NCBI GenBank assembly: GCA_032207245.1
Contig: CM063501.1
Location: forward strand, 61,179,877 to 61,243,876
DNA length: 64,000 nucleotides
Reading direction: 5' to 3'
DNA from: Pardosa pseudoannulata
Lineage: Eukaryota; Arthropoda; Arachnida; Araneae; Lycosidae
The notes under the pieces are model-generated. The model was given only the letters and a program-made list of their open reading frames with translations. It was not told the origin of the DNA and searched no databases. The translations under genes were made by a program, and so were the position numbers. Numbering within the stretch: the first letter of the stretch is position 1; each line of letters opens with the position of its first letter. Below, piece after piece: positions 31,190 to 43,995 of this stretch.

Positions 31190-31520
31190 GCATGGGGAAT
31201 ATGTTCGTTTGTGTAATAGTAGATTCAAGATGCGCGTTTGCGTGGGACACAACGGGAGAGGGTAGAAAAGCCCTACCCCAGGAAGGTGAGAGTTCACCAA
31301 GGGGGGAGGGAAATGCCACCCCCGCCCGCGGTAGCTGCAGAGGAGAAAATGGACATTTTCCCATGGAGGCGAAAGCTTGACCAAGAGCGGGGGGATTCCA
31401 CCCCCGCCTTCGCGAGGAGATGCCCGCATGGAACAGCAGAAAACGAACACTAGAGGAGAGAGCTGAAAACGAGAGAGACATGTGCAGGACCCGCTCGGCA
31501 CTTTTGTGATCTCGGGAGAT
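31190..31520. other. GC-rich island of unknown nature
   Basis: About 300 bases are much richer in G+C and CpG than the surroundings, with runs such as CCACCCCCGCCCGCGG. Overlapping frames on both strands stay open simply because stops are rare in such sequence. It could be an LTR promoter region or a CpG-rich promoter of the - strand gene. Confidence 0.45.
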
Positions 31521-31870
31521 TCAACTAACGTTTGTTGTTAATAATGTTTGCTGTACAAAATTTGTAGATAATTAAATGTATAGTCTAGGATTTAATCGCT
31601 ACAGTCATTTAATTGTCGGCAAGACAGGCTTTTAGGGAACCCACAATACCTGCTCCAGTAAAAATAGGGGAGGAGGTACAGAAACGAGGGGAAGACGTAG
31701 CCACTGACGTACGTATGTATAACAGCTTGTAAACGAGTTCAAACAATAACATACAAAGTAAGGGTTGCCTCTATGTAGCACCGGTATTCCTACAGTTTTT
31801 ATAGAGAAGCTATCCTTACTTCCATTTAATACTGTGTAAAAAAATAACTTTCCAAACTCCTGAGGGAAAG

Positions 31871-32023
31871 AGGAAGTGTACAAGACCGAGAAAGAGGTGG
31901 ATATATCGAGTGGAAAAGTGGTTGAAGAACTTGGGAGTTAACCGATGGAGAAATGTAGCGTCGAGTTCGAGTAGGGCATGGCGTAAACTAACTGATACGG
32001 CGTTGGCCTGTAACCAGCTGTAG
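31871..32023 (+). pseudogene. LINE reverse-transcriptase C-terminal fragment
   Basis: Fifty codons ending at TAG 32021-32023 read RPRKRWIYRVEKWLKNLGVN, RWRNVASSSSRAWRKLTDTA. The motif GRP-KRW...L--LG...W...A-DR--WR is the typical C-terminal tail of many non-LTR retrotransposon ORF2 proteins. The first residues are degraded (KCTRPRKRW). No RT domain is present. Confidence 0.7.
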
Positions 32024-32594
32024 TTCCTAGGAAGAAAAAGAAGAGTGTGGACCCATCTCTTAAATGCACCAGAAATAACACTAAATGGGCTTAAATAATT
32101 CACTTTATAGTCTCCTCTCAGGAGAAACTATATAAATAAAACACCAGAATGTATATAAACGTTAGCTACAGTGAAGGGTCGTAGTGCATGGGTTTGAATG
32201 CGTCTAATATAACCTCTTCATTCCTTAAACTGGCATTAGCTACAAATAGCTCCACTGGCTAATGCGGTCCTTGGACCAATGTTGATAGCTAATTGTGTCT
32301 AGTTGACCTTGATCTCTTGTGTTGCCTTCCCGAAAGGTTGAAATTTTGTAGGCACTAAAAAGGACACAATGATGATCGACCTTAACCAAATTCTCAAGGT
32401 CAAGGTAGTTGGTTTTTACGGAGTACCTAGCAGTGAAAAAATGCAAAACTGCCGAATTTTCCTGTAGCTGACTTGGCAGCCTCATCCACAGTGTCTCTTG
32501 GTGATGGGGTAGTTGGTTTCAATTGTTTTAGGCGCGTCTGTACTTTTACTGCTAATCAGGACTTGGTGTACATCGTAAACATGTTCATCCGCTA

Positions 32595-33290
32595 TTTTGG
32601 AGCTATGGTGTTTAAAACATGTTCAAATAAACTACCACACCAGTATTATTAGAAAATCTATATTTCATTTGGAAGATAGTTATAATAATGTATCTTCTAA
32701 TAAATTTTACCCATTATTCTTATATGCCATAAATGTACAGTATATTTTTGTGGAAAAAAATTTTATATGTGAATTGTGAAATATATAGAAACGTATGATA
32801 TAACATTTAAAAAATATAGCTGTTTTAAAACTAAAAGCTTTTTAATACTAATCAATCTGAAAAATAGCATTTACTTCTTAAAACAGTTATAACTTTTATA
32901 ATATAAAAAGAAAATGTTTTATATCAGAATAAATATAAGGTGTTTAAAAAAATTATGTAGCATATATCTTAAATAAAATAAAAACTATTAAAAACAGTAT
33001 GCAAGACGTAAGTATCACAGAACAAATTTACAGCGTATAAAAATGCTCACAATAGTATATTTGAAAAAGAAATAAAATAAAACAAAGTTTATCAAAGCTC
33101 AGTTTTGGAGCTATGTTTATACATGTAGTACAAAGTTCCAAATAAATACCACACCATTATTATTGGAAAAATCTATATCATTTGGAGATAGTTTATAATA
33201 ATATCTTCTAATAAATTTTCCATTATTCCTATAATATAAATGTAGTTAGATTTTTTTTGTGGAAACAGCCCATTTCTGTGGAATATTGTA
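32595..33290. repeat. Diverged direct repeat, two copies about 510 bases apart
   Basis: The segment at about 32595-32790 (TTTTGGAGCTATG, TACCACACCA, TCTTCTAATAAATTTT, TTTTTGTGGAAA) recurs in order at 33103-33290 with many small indels. No coding content. Confidence 0.65.
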
Positions 33291-33652
33291 GATAGAATGA
33301 GTGAATAATGTGTATTTAAAAATTTTTTTTATCTAGGCTTACTTTACTGCCTGGATTGCATCAATCTGAATGGAGTTTTGAATAAAGCAGCTGTTTTTAG
33401 TTCTTTACATGTTATTTCAGTTCGTTACAAAATGGAAACATACGATGTTGGTCCCACAGGGGGTCGTTATACCGAAGTATATTTGAAAATCAATAGCAAA
33501 CACACAGATTTAATATTTAAATAGTAAATAATAAAAATAGTTAAATGAAAAAAAGTGCAAAAAATCTATATCAGGGCCTTAAACTCCTTTAGCATCACAT
33601 AAAAACACTTCACTACGCCCTGCCACAAACATAATGTTATATTAATATATGT

Positions 33653-33700
33653 TTATATATATATATATATATTATAATATATATATATATATTATATATC
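33653..33700. repeat. (TA)n microsatellite
   Basis: An interrupted TA repeat directly before a CAGTGGCGTGCGG sequence that resembles a DNA-transposon end. Confidence 0.85.
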
Positions 33701-33702
33701 AG

Positions 33703-35360
33703 TGGCGTGCGGTCCATACGTAAAGGGTGTGCACTGCACACCCTGGCAAAATTATGAGAGACAATAATTTTCTGCACCTATGTCTACCTATCTTTATATA
33801 GTATATAATAAATATTATTTATAATATATTCAAATATTATGTTGATTTGCTTGCTTGTATTCCCGCAGTGCGTGCGGTACTAGGTGCTGCACCACGTAGC
33901 TCGCAAACGAACATAGGAAGTTCTGATGTGTACGTACTGCGCACTAAATTCAAAATCACGCTTTATATGTATGGGCTACTGGAGAAGAACAGCATGCTAT
34001 GGCACTGAGGCAAGTGCAGCTATTTTTCCTGCACTTGGCATTCAGAATCACCCGGAGGCACGATTTATTAAGCGTTGTATTAGAACGGGGACTTACGTGC
34101 TGAAGCGATTTTGGTTTTTTAACTGATTAACTGGCCATACGATTTTGAAGACGGTTAATGTTTAAATTTATATATTGCAAGATTTTGTTTTCATGGAAAT
34201 ATAAAAGAAGTATTGCATCAATATAAAGGGAAATGTTTTACTGGGGTAAAGTAATTTCGGTGATGCATTATACTTATTGAAATAATTAGCTGAAAAATAA
34301 TGTTGTTTTGTTTTAAAGAAACGAAATCTAACAGAACAGTCCAAATTTTACCCTTTATTGTATCTTACAGACAGTATATAAGTTATATCTGTAACACCAT
34401 ATCCCTGGTTTTGTTTTTAAAAATGGTCAAGATGTAAACATTTTGTAAGAATATATAACAGATTTAGTCTCTAGAAGTATTTTAAAAAATAAGAAAATTC
34501 ATAAAAAATAATTTATAAACACATTGGATTTTTTAACAAAGAAGTTTTTTTTTAAATTTTTCCTTATTTCTACTTGGAGCGAATCGTTCTCTTACGGACC
34601 CCATTTTCCTCACGGTGCTTCCCGTTGCAAATGCCACCTTTGCCACGCCCTAGTTACGGCCCTGGTGTATATAATATTCTTTTCTTGCGAACATAAATCG
34701 GATTGAGAGAGTGTGTTTTCGATTAAACTTCTTGAAAATATTCACTTTCTTGTTGCTACAAACTTCTAGAGCCTTGAAACAACGGAAAGGAAAACTATAT
34801 ATGAAATTCAAAATCTTCATTGATTAATAACTTAGAAATTACAGATTCAAAATTCTGATAGTATGTTACGATTGACAACAAGCAGATTACATCAGAAGTC
34901 TAAAACGATCGCTGTGGAAATAAATGATTTTCAAGAGACAACACTCAATACAAGAGGTGTAGACTGTGATGAGGCGATTTAGATCAGTAATATAATTGAT
35001 TCATTCATACAAGAAGTAAAATGCTCGAGATCTAAATCTGACCTCATCACATCTTTGTAAAAAGACAGAGGACCATAAAATTATATTCTACGGTCTGGTA
35101 TGGTGGTCTCGGGCGGGGTTCTGGTCCCAGTACCAGATTAGAATCCCGTCTCCGTACTTGACATTAAATAAGAATGCACCTTTGTGGAGTTACTTATGAG
35201 TTCCTAAGGGACAGTGCCCAATTAGAAGCGATAAGGTTTTCCACGTTGGCGGTCTCAAGGCGGGGTTAAGCAGACCAATTAGATTCTTACAACAATCCCG
35301 ATTGGACGATAAGAAGGAAGAGGGGACAAGGATGAAATTAATAAAATAAGAAAAAGCTAA
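33703..35360. other. Gene-poor block with possible transposon ends
   Basis: CAGTGGCGTGCGG at 33703 and, inverted, CAGGGCCGTAACTAGGG ending near 34664 look like ends of hAT-type elements. They pair poorly and lack a matching 8-bp duplication. No coding region is recognised. Confidence 0.3.
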
Positions 35361-35364
35361 AAAT

Positions 35365-35585
35365 TTAGAAGGTGTTCGATAGAGACGAGGAGAAAGTCCG
35401 ACGGAAGAGCTTCGATAGTCGAGACGAGGAAAAAGTCCGACGGAAGGTGTTCGGAAGCCCGACAGAAGAGGTTCGGGAGTAGAGTAGACTACACAAGTCC
35501 GACGGAAGGTTTTCGGAAGTCCGAGGGAAGGTGTTCGGTAGTCCAGACGAGGAGAGTAGTTCGAGAGTCCAGTCAAGTCCGACCA
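35365..35585. repeat. Degenerate minisatellite of GTCCGACGGAAG units
   Basis: AGTCCGACGGAAGGTGTTCG-like units, with AGACGAGGA spacers, recur about eight times in irregular order. The long frames on the - strand here (repeated RTPSVGL, RTFRR) only mirror the repeat. Confidence 0.75.
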
Positions 35586-36106
35586 TCAGGACCATCAGGA
35601 TGAAGTGTAGGTTCAGCGTCATCTGGGTAGAATCCCCACGGGAGCCGGCATTTTCTCTGCAGTGACTTGTCAATGGAGGTCGGCTAATTGCTTCAGTTGT
35701 TAGTAAACAGAAGGGAGAAGGAGAGAGTAAAGGATAGAGTCAAATATTCACGAACTTCGTGTGACTAGAGTCCGGGAGATAATTCAAGTCCGACGGGAAG
35801 TATTCCTGTGTTGAATAGCACGGCCACACCCCAAACACTCAGTGGGAAGCCCCTGACCAGACCGACTGAAGATCCATAGATACCCAATCCTGATCAGCCA
35901 TAGATACCCATCAACCAGCAGCGTTCCAGGCACACCATTTTAACTCCCAAAGGTACCCTTTTACATACATTTTGAAATTGAGATTAGGTCCTCTCTCTTA
36001 TATTTACATAATTACTTAAGTATTGAAAAATTATTGTCAGAACTAATTTAGAAGGTGTTGATAAAGTATATTTTATGAAAATTAGAATCAGTTTGTGTGT
36101 ACATAG

Positions 36107-36110
<4 letters not shown>

Positions 36111-36175
<65 letters not shown>
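36111..36175. repeat. (TA)n microsatellite
   Basis: About 65 bases of pure TA. Confidence 0.95.
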
Positions 36176-36178
<3 letters not shown>

Positions 36179-36805
36179 AATTTACTTCTTTTACATTAAA
36201 CTAGTTTCGGATGTTGTTAATTTAGCTTTTAGTTTATTTTCATATCTTATGTCTGTAGTTTCTTAGAACTTGTTGTTAAATTTAGTACTAAAATAATTTT
36301 ACACAAAGCAATCAAAAAAAAAAAATCCCACTATACATTTGATCACAGGTTAATACTCAAATAAAAACGAGGACTACACGATATAGACAGTGATGTGGAA
36401 CAAACAACGTCAGAGCATCAAAAATAATGAAATACCTATATATTGTTCTGTCGTAACAGTAGGAAACGTTGATTGCACCAAGTTTTCGAAAATAAGTCTG
36501 CATGATCGCAATGCTGGTACCGTTTCTTCATTTTTAAAATCTTATTTTTGTAATATGAAATACTTAAAATGAATCATTCTTGAAATAAAAATGTTATGTA
36601 GAAAAACTAGTTTATATTACAACAAACAACAAATGTGATACATGTGTACGTGAGTAAATATTTCATATTTATTGTAAATAGTAGCCCGATATTGTTTAGT
36701 TATTTGTAGGAATAGGTTCCTGTATTCAGTTAAATTTGTCAATGCTATGTCAAATATTTCTTTGTAGTAATCAAAATTTCTTCATTTGAGGATTTATTTC
36801 TTTGT

Positions 36806-37238
<433 letters not shown>

Positions 37239-37269
<31 letters not shown>

Positions 37270-37318
37270 GTATATATATATACATATATATGTGTGTGTG
37301 TATATGTATATATATAGT
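37239..37318. repeat. (TA)n/(TG)n microsatellite
   Basis: A mixed TA, TG repeat following the solo-LTR-like segment. Confidence 0.9.
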
Positions 37319-38114
37319 ATAAAAAAGTATAATAGATAGAAAATTAAAGACAGAAATTTAATACAGAATTTTTTATTTTAAGAATATTTTTATTTTTTAA
37401 ACAATTAAAAAATTATTTTAAAGTAGATTTAAAACGGATTTTGTCAATGTTTCCAATTTTCAATAAACAAACTGTAATTTTAACTGACACATTATTAACA
37501 TAAATACTGGATGAGTTGGTTTTTTCTATAGCTTTATACTTAGTTTTTTCTACTTTTTCGTTTTCTTTTTTCTTATTCTTATAGTCTGTTGAGTGGACGG
37601 GAACGTTCAGGCCTGTTCAAACATTTGTTTAACCGTGTATGGAAGTCGTCACACCCAATCCATCTTTCTTCCTGTTTTTCTTATCTGTTTTTCATATTTA
37701 AGCTTTTGGAGTTATAATTACTTATTATTCCTTTTTTTTTTTTTTTTCAAATTTAATTTATATGTGTGTGTGTGTGAGGTCTAAAAAGGGGGTAGTTGGA
37801 AATTATGTAAGTTAAAAAAGATTTTAAAAAGAGAACTCTTTTATAGTAATGGAATAAATGAAAAAGACCCACACTCGCGTAAGCTGTCAGGATAATCCGG
37901 TCAGGCAGAAGCATTTTTGAGCTATTTGATGAGCTTGCAAACAGATAAGTTGGATTTGGCGCGTGGACATGGAGAGGTCAACTCCTCCACGCATAGCTCC
38001 GCCACGAACATTGAAAATGACCCAAGTTGCTTTCCTTAAGAAAGATGAGTTAATAAAACTTATTATTATCAAGAAGACTGTTGTCCATTCGCCATTATTC
38101 TGCACCAAGACTTG

Positions 38115-38117
<3 letters not shown>

Positions 38118-38195
<78 letters not shown>

Positions 38196-38339
38196 TATAT
38201 ACATATATATATATACATATATATATATACATATATATATACATATATATACATGTATATACATATATATACATATATATATATACATATATATAAATAT
38301 ATATACATATATATATATACATATATGTATATGTATATG

Positions 38340-38413
<74 letters not shown>
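38118..38413. repeat. Long interrupted (TA)n array
   Basis: About 296 bases of TA with scattered ATACAT units, the longest microsatellite in the window. All open frames over it (Tyr-Ile repeats) are artefacts. Confidence 0.97.
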
Positions 38414-38416
<3 letters not shown>

Positions 38417-38761
38417 CTGATACGAACGAGTGGTTAATGCATGGAAGACACATTTGATTTCACATATAAAAACTTCTTTATTGTAATCCTTCTGTCTATG
38501 GCTATGCCATTTAGAAATCCTTTGTTTTTATAATTTACCACGACAAGCGTAGAGGAGTTATCAGCCCGAGTTATCGCTCAGAATTGTCTCTTTTGGCGTT
38601 GCTACCGAAGCAAATTCCTATGTCTAGTTCCACGTCAGTTTTTTTACTTTGTATAGTTCCGCTCGAGGGTGTGTCTTTCTCCTGTTACGTTATCGTTAAT
38701 GATTTCTAACTATTTTTAATTATAACTCGCTTAATTCTTAACCCCCATTTTTAAACCTGAC

Positions 38762-38762
<1 letters not shown>
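38414..38762 (-). mobile_element. Solo-LTR-like segment 2 inside a (TA)n array
   Basis: On the - strand it starts TGTCAGGTTTAAAAATG, close to the start of segment 1 (TGTCAGGATTTAAAATG). It carries AATAAAG near 38475 and ends TATCAGTCA; length 349 bases. TA repeats flank both sides. The middle parts of the two segments differ, so they may be related subfamilies. Confidence 0.5.
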
Positions 38763-38803
<41 letters not shown>

Positions 38804-38804
38804 A
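38763..38804. repeat. (TA)n(TG)n microsatellite
   Basis: Short TA run followed by TG repeats. Confidence 0.9.
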
Positions 38805-41800
38805 TTTTAATCTATTGTTGCGGAGCCATAAAAAGCGTGGGGCCTTTGTGGGTCTAGGCGGAGTAGGTAACTGCCTAGTCCACCTAATGGGTAATCCGGC
38901 TTTGACGATGAGTACAATACGTCGAATAATTATCAAAGAAACAAAATTATAGTCCAAACGTAACTGACCAGCTTTTATGCTTTGTATCAAAGGAAGAAAA
39001 ATAAATCATTGTGATTTGTTCCTAAATCATTTTTGTGCATTAAGATTTTTTACTTTTGATATTTTCCATAGACTAGGTTTTAAAGAACACTCAGATTTTT
39101 TACGGACATATTTTCTCGATCTTCCGTCTTCGTTATAAAGAGTTCAATAGTAATTTGTACTTAAGGCTGTTTCTGGTGGATATACAGCAAATAATACACA
39201 CGCAGACGGCAAACTTTAAGGGAACCAAATTGGATTCTATAACTTAAAAAAAAAATGTTTACTTAATTTTTTACGTTAGAATGTTTAGTTTAATTTCTTA
39301 TTTTGTTGATGGAAATACCCCTTGTTTATTTAGCCAAAGATCAATAAGCTTTCGCACATTTATGTTTACATGTTTTAAGCATTTTAAAATCACACAAATG
39401 GGGATAAACATACAAGCAGGGGTACTCGAGCCCTTACCCTCCATCTAGAATCGGATCTGTATGTACTTTTCCACAATTTGCACAGATGTAACGATGACTG
39501 TAAAATCTTCATCGAGCGAAATGGCAGAAGACTGGAAGGAAATGTTAAATGAAATAACAGATTATTTTTGTTTTTCAAATGTCCTTTTGGTAGAAGGCAT
39601 TTCTGAAAAGATTACATGTGTTGACGACAATACGAGTCATTATAGATTCAGTTTCTGAGAGCTGCGTATAAGCATACTGAGAGCTGCGCAAATTATAAGA
39701 GTACATAATTATAGTAAATATGGATACTGATAAATTTTTCAATAATGCCATTGTTATTATAATGTTTTGAAGAAATTAATGAAATATTGAACAAACAAAA
39801 ATAATTTTATTAGTACATGAAAAATATGTATTTTATCAGTGCATATTGCGATGAGTGAGATTGAAACTTTCAAGGCAAAGAAAAGGTGAATCAACGCAAT
39901 AGGAACAATATGTCACCACTTTTTTAGTCAAATTCTTTGCTCTAGCTTTTCCTAGCTGATTTGAATGCTAAAAGAATGAGAGTAATCACTTAGCAATCAA
40001 AGCACGATTTTTTTTTTTTTAAAGGACAATCGTAACAATTGCCTACCGCGCTGTGGGTGTTACCGGTGATCCCCAGCACGAAAACTGTTTCAAACACGAT
40101 TTTATAATTCATTTTATTTGCTGAAAATAATATTTCAGCATATGCATCGCATAATGAAAAGTTCACGTCGGCGCCTTGGGCAAAGCATCAAAAAAGCGTC
40201 TGGCAGTCAACGTGTTAAACTACATACATGCAGGGATGCTATGTATTTAGGTTACTTAACTGTTGAATTTTTAACGTATAATGTCAATTTTTTTAGTAGT
40301 ATGAAATTTATAGTATTATTATTATTTCAAATGCGGGGTCACTAGCCTGTTATAGCATTCATCCATACAACGCCGCAGATATTTCTTGGCCCTTTTATAA
40401 TGAGAGCACCATATGGGCGGCCAACATTACTCCATAAGGGGACACTAAGTGGGTCCTCGTTATTTAGAATCATGGACCAAGCAGGAGACACCCAGACTTA
40501 GCCTGTCACCTAAAAAGGTATCGTTTTGAAACTTGGAGGACAATGAGACCACAAACCTATTTTGCGTTCCCCCAGCAACCATTAATGAACTCATCTTTGG
40601 CAACCCTCTGGTTATGAGATCAACGCTTTTGCCGACAGAGCTAGCGCTCTAAGTATATTTAAGAGATAATACAATTATCTTTTTACAGTAGGAACTGGAT
40701 AATCAATCACATCCGGTTGGTTTGGAGTGCTTTGATCTACCTTACCACGGTACTACACGTGGGTCTTCGCCCTCATTAACTATTTGATCATTGTAAATAT
40801 CTTTGCTTATCTAATTGTATTTTATTTTATTAGTGTTTTCACTGTCCTCTTTCCCCTTCTTCCTTCTTATTATACTATCTGTCTGCCAATGTTAAGAATA
40901 AAAATGCCACTTGCGAATTTATATATAACCGGAGATAAAGGGCCTAAGCCTTAGCTGCCCCAAAATAGTGAGTTCCAGAGATCTACCTTTTTGCTAACTT
41001 CTGCAGCATTTGATAAACATCTTTGCCATCTATCAAAAAACTATTTCCGTTTTTGATAAGATTTTTGACAGCTATTTTAATTGTATTAAGATTTTCCAAA
41101 ACCCAATTATTGAAGTAGATTAGTATTGCATTTGCAACAATATCTCTCTCCTTTCTAATAACATTAGTTCTCCAGCTACATTTTTAACAAGTATTGTTTC
41201 ACAAATGGACGATACATCTGCGATAACATTGCAAATAATGGATTTACAAAATAAATATGAAAGCCACACTGAACTCGACGAAAAACCGCATTTGCCCACT
41301 GTTAATATACAAGAAAGGAGCATTTTATTTTACTGCAGAGTACATGTTGAATAACATTTAAAGACGAAGCCATGAAAAATCCTGGAATCTCGTATAAAAT
41401 AATATTGATATTCAAAAGCTGGACAGTGAAAAGTGAGCAAATATTTTCACACAAAGTGCAGATTCTCTACTTTTGTGTATGAATGTTTTCAATTTCTCAA
41501 CTGGAACAAATTGGAGGTATAAAATGACTGGGGAAAAGTAGATAGCTGATAACAGAAATTCATCAAGGTCACTTCTCGTTTCAATGACCGCAAAGCTGCC
41601 AACTTTTCACGATTTTTCAGTACATTGTACGAATGATTTCAAAAAACGTACTTATTTTCACGACGTGAAAAAAAAAACTTCGCTATAAGCATATAAATTG
41701 CATGTGATGTTTTTGTGTTTATTATTCATTTAATAAATACTTTGTTTCTGTACATCAGAATAGTCATTTTTTTCAACCGTTACTTGCACACTTTTTCATT

Positions 41801-42295
41801 TAGCATCATGCTAACGAATTAAGCTGTGAGTGCGTGTGTGTGTAAGGAAAAGCAACTTCATCGTTAGCTAAGATAGGCATTTTGAATAAAACCCCGAGAA
41901 AATTCTCAGGGAATCTCAGAGGCTAAAAATTCCCGCTTCCTTTTGCTTTCCCCCTTTTAACCCCTAACCTAATTTGAGCACTGGGGCTACAGTTTACGGA
42001 CTCGGAGAAGGGGTCTGACAAATTATAACTCTACATTGCCCTAGCACACAATTTAGAAAAATCCCAAATAAAAAGGAGATGCACGATATCGGAGACAGAT
42101 TTTGACTGAGATGTTGACCCAGGTGTTAAAGGTCTTTTACATTTAACTTCATGCTAGCTGACCCTTCAGTTTGTCCTATCCCTATGACAAAGTGGGAAAC
42201 CGTCTGCCAACGTTATCTTAATAAAGATTTTTAGCTAAAAAGGTATCATTTTTATGAGCCATGACTGCAACCACCCATTGTGAAGTCTGTCTTAT
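38805..42295. other. Gene-poor block, no supported gene
   Basis: Short frames at 39461-39658, 40118-40345 and 41120-41323 have no recognised domains. Near 40022-40218 the sequence ends in GGCAGTCAACGTGTTAA, which looks like one piggyBac-type end without a partner. A small SINE fragment lies at 40717-40785. Confidence 0.4.
40717..40785 (-). mobile_element. Short 3' fragment of the tRNA-derived SINE
   Basis: GGTTTGGAGTGCTTTGATCT, then a degraded TACTACACGTGGG...ATTAA, matches the inverted 3' part of the SINE family only. The tRNA head is missing. Confidence 0.4.
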
Positions 42296-42298
42296 TAC

Positions 42299-42358
<60 letters not shown>
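42296..42358. repeat. (TA)n microsatellite
   Basis: About 60 bases of TA. Confidence 0.93.
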
Positions 42359-42360
<2 letters not shown>

Positions 42361-42363
<3 letters not shown>

Positions 42364-42564
42364 ATGTGAGGGGCTAGTGAGCCAGCTACTGAGAGTGTTA
42401 ATATTTTCTCACGTGAGGGTCACTAAAAATGAAACTAAGTTACGTAAAGGAGTTGTTCTATAAGAACAGATGAGTTAAGAAGGAATTAATTTTGGTATTC
42501 TCAAAGTCACCAAATGTTACCACAGTTAGAAGAGATTTTGCCAAAGGTTGTAATTTTAGGGATA

Positions 42565-42567
<3 letters not shown>
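42361..42567. repeat. Dispersed repeat, also present at 44757-44905
   Basis: AACTAAGTTACGTAAAGGAG, GAGTTAAGAAGGAATTAATT and AAAGTCACCAAATG recur in order in the second copy. Both copies start next to (TA)n or (TG)n repeats. They may be LTR remnants; no coding part is seen. Confidence 0.5.
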
Positions 42568-42610
<43 letters not shown>

Positions 42611-42613
42611 GCA
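42568..42613. repeat. (TG)n(TA)n microsatellite
   Basis: TG repeats change into TA repeats. Confidence 0.9.
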
Positions 42614-43021
42614 TGCACAAGGCGGTTCTGGGATATTAGCCCCCTATGGACAAAATAAAAATAGTATTTGGCCGCATACATATTTTCACATTTTCTGCAA
42701 ATAATCCCAACCAAAATTTCTTTTAAAATGACTTAATATAGTACAAATCAATCTCTTTTTAAATTACAAAATATGGGAAGATCTATTCATTAAAAAAAAT
42801 GCATGTTTATGACAATCATTCCAAAACTCAAAAAGACAGAAAGAAAAAGAATTTTCAGTAAAAATCCTCCCTTTCTAAATAAAACCCTTTTTAGAATAAA
42901 TAAAAAAAAACTTTAGTTAACTTATTTTAATATTATTTATTCCATCGGCTGCCCGAGATATTTGGATGCCTGCTTGCATGTACACTCTGCAAACCTTCTA
43001 GCTACGGCCCTCTGCTCACAC

Positions 43022-43025
43022 ATGC

Positions 43026-43053
<28 letters not shown>
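43022..43053. repeat. (TA)n microsatellite
   Basis: About 30 bases of TA. Confidence 0.9.
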
Positions 43054-43057
<4 letters not shown>

Positions 43058-43217
43058 ACTTTTTTACTAAGTCAACAAGAACCAGGGCAAAGACGCATTG
43101 GGGAAGTCGAAAGGAAATTATTGAGAGTCATGAAAAGAGACGAGCTAAGGATAATGTTATTTGAAGATTGAGGGCTATTTCATAGGTTCATAAGAAGAAT
43201 TGCCAAGTATTGAGGAT

Positions 43218-43995
43218 ATATCTGATCAACTTGGTCTTTTATATAACATTGCCCTGTCGGCTCTTGAAGAAAACAAGTATGACAGAAATGTTTATAGGAG
43301 AAAAATGTAAGCAGGAAAAAAAAAATTTTTTTATTCTAAAATTTTATTACTGTACTCGGTTTTTGCAGGATTGAGTCCTTAGGGTAACACAGATGGACTA
43401 AAATTCAATCGAAATATGATTCAAACACATTGGGATGATTTTAAGACGTGGCTACTAAGATAGAAGAAACTCATCTGATCAGAGCAAAGAAAGAAAATTT
43501 TCATCATTTAATCATTATCATCATCAATTTACAGAAAAAAAAACACCTTTTAAATGGGTGTATATGAAGTACCTAACCTAAGTATTATATTATATGGCAT
43601 TAGATCAACTTGGTCTTTTATATGAAAACATTAAGTGTGTCTTGGAAATACCAGTATGACAGAAATGTTTATACAGAAACTCTCTGAAAGACCAGGAAAA
43701 AGACAGTTTTTTTATTCTATATTTTATTACTGTACTATTTTTTGCATTTTGAGTCCTTAGGGTAACACAGATGGACTAAAATTCAATCGAAATATGATTC
43801 AAACACATTGGGATGATTTTAAGACGTGGCTACTAAGATAGAAGAAACTCATCTGATCAGAGCAAAGAAAGAAAATTTTCATCATTTAATCATTATCATC
43901 ATCAATTTACAGAAAAAAAACACCTTTTAAATGGGTGTATATGAAGTACCTAACCTAATTTATAATGTATATGGCATTAGAAATAGAACATAGTT
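43218..43995. repeat. Tandem duplication with period of about 378 bases
   Basis: GATCAACTTGGTCTTTTATA at 43218 recurs near 43602. TTGAGTCCTTAGGGTAACAC at 43371 recurs at 43749, followed by about 185 bases that look identical in both copies. Partial further similarity continues past 43990 (AAAACACTTAAGTGT, GGAAATACCAGT), so there may be a third, degraded unit. Confidence 0.85.

Noticed and set aside
31051..31603. Candidate solo LTR (TGTAATTACAC ... CGCTACA) around the GC-rich island
   Set aside because: The flanks do not match as a target duplication, and no primer-binding site or second copy is seen.
33703..34664. Candidate hAT element between CAGTGGCGTGCGG and inverted CAGGGCCGTAACTAG
   Set aside because: The ends agree only at a few bases and there is no 8-bp duplication. 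They are probably ends of different elements.
38112..38457. Long open frames encoding Tyr-Ile repeats (also at 17693-18038, 22105-22455 and 36745-37003)
   Set aside because: They are translations of (TA)n microsatellites and have no coding signal.
39700..40218. piggyBac-type right end GGCAGTCAACGTGTTAA
   Set aside because: No matching left TTAA end was found, so the element cannot be delimited.
40370..40640. tRNA-Met-like head in - orientation (GTTGATCTCATAACCAGAGG)
   Set aside because: The B box is degraded and there is no second copy to define a family. It may be a decayed SINE or chance.
42617..43012. Candidate DNA element ending in inverted CAGAGGGCCGTAGCTAG
   Set aside because: The left end pairs weakly, and the flanking bases do not form a convincing duplication.
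43060..43170. Possible coding piece EPGQRRIGEVERKLLRVMKRDE
   Set aside because: I could not place it in any family. It is short, starts in a microsatellite and is followed by stops.
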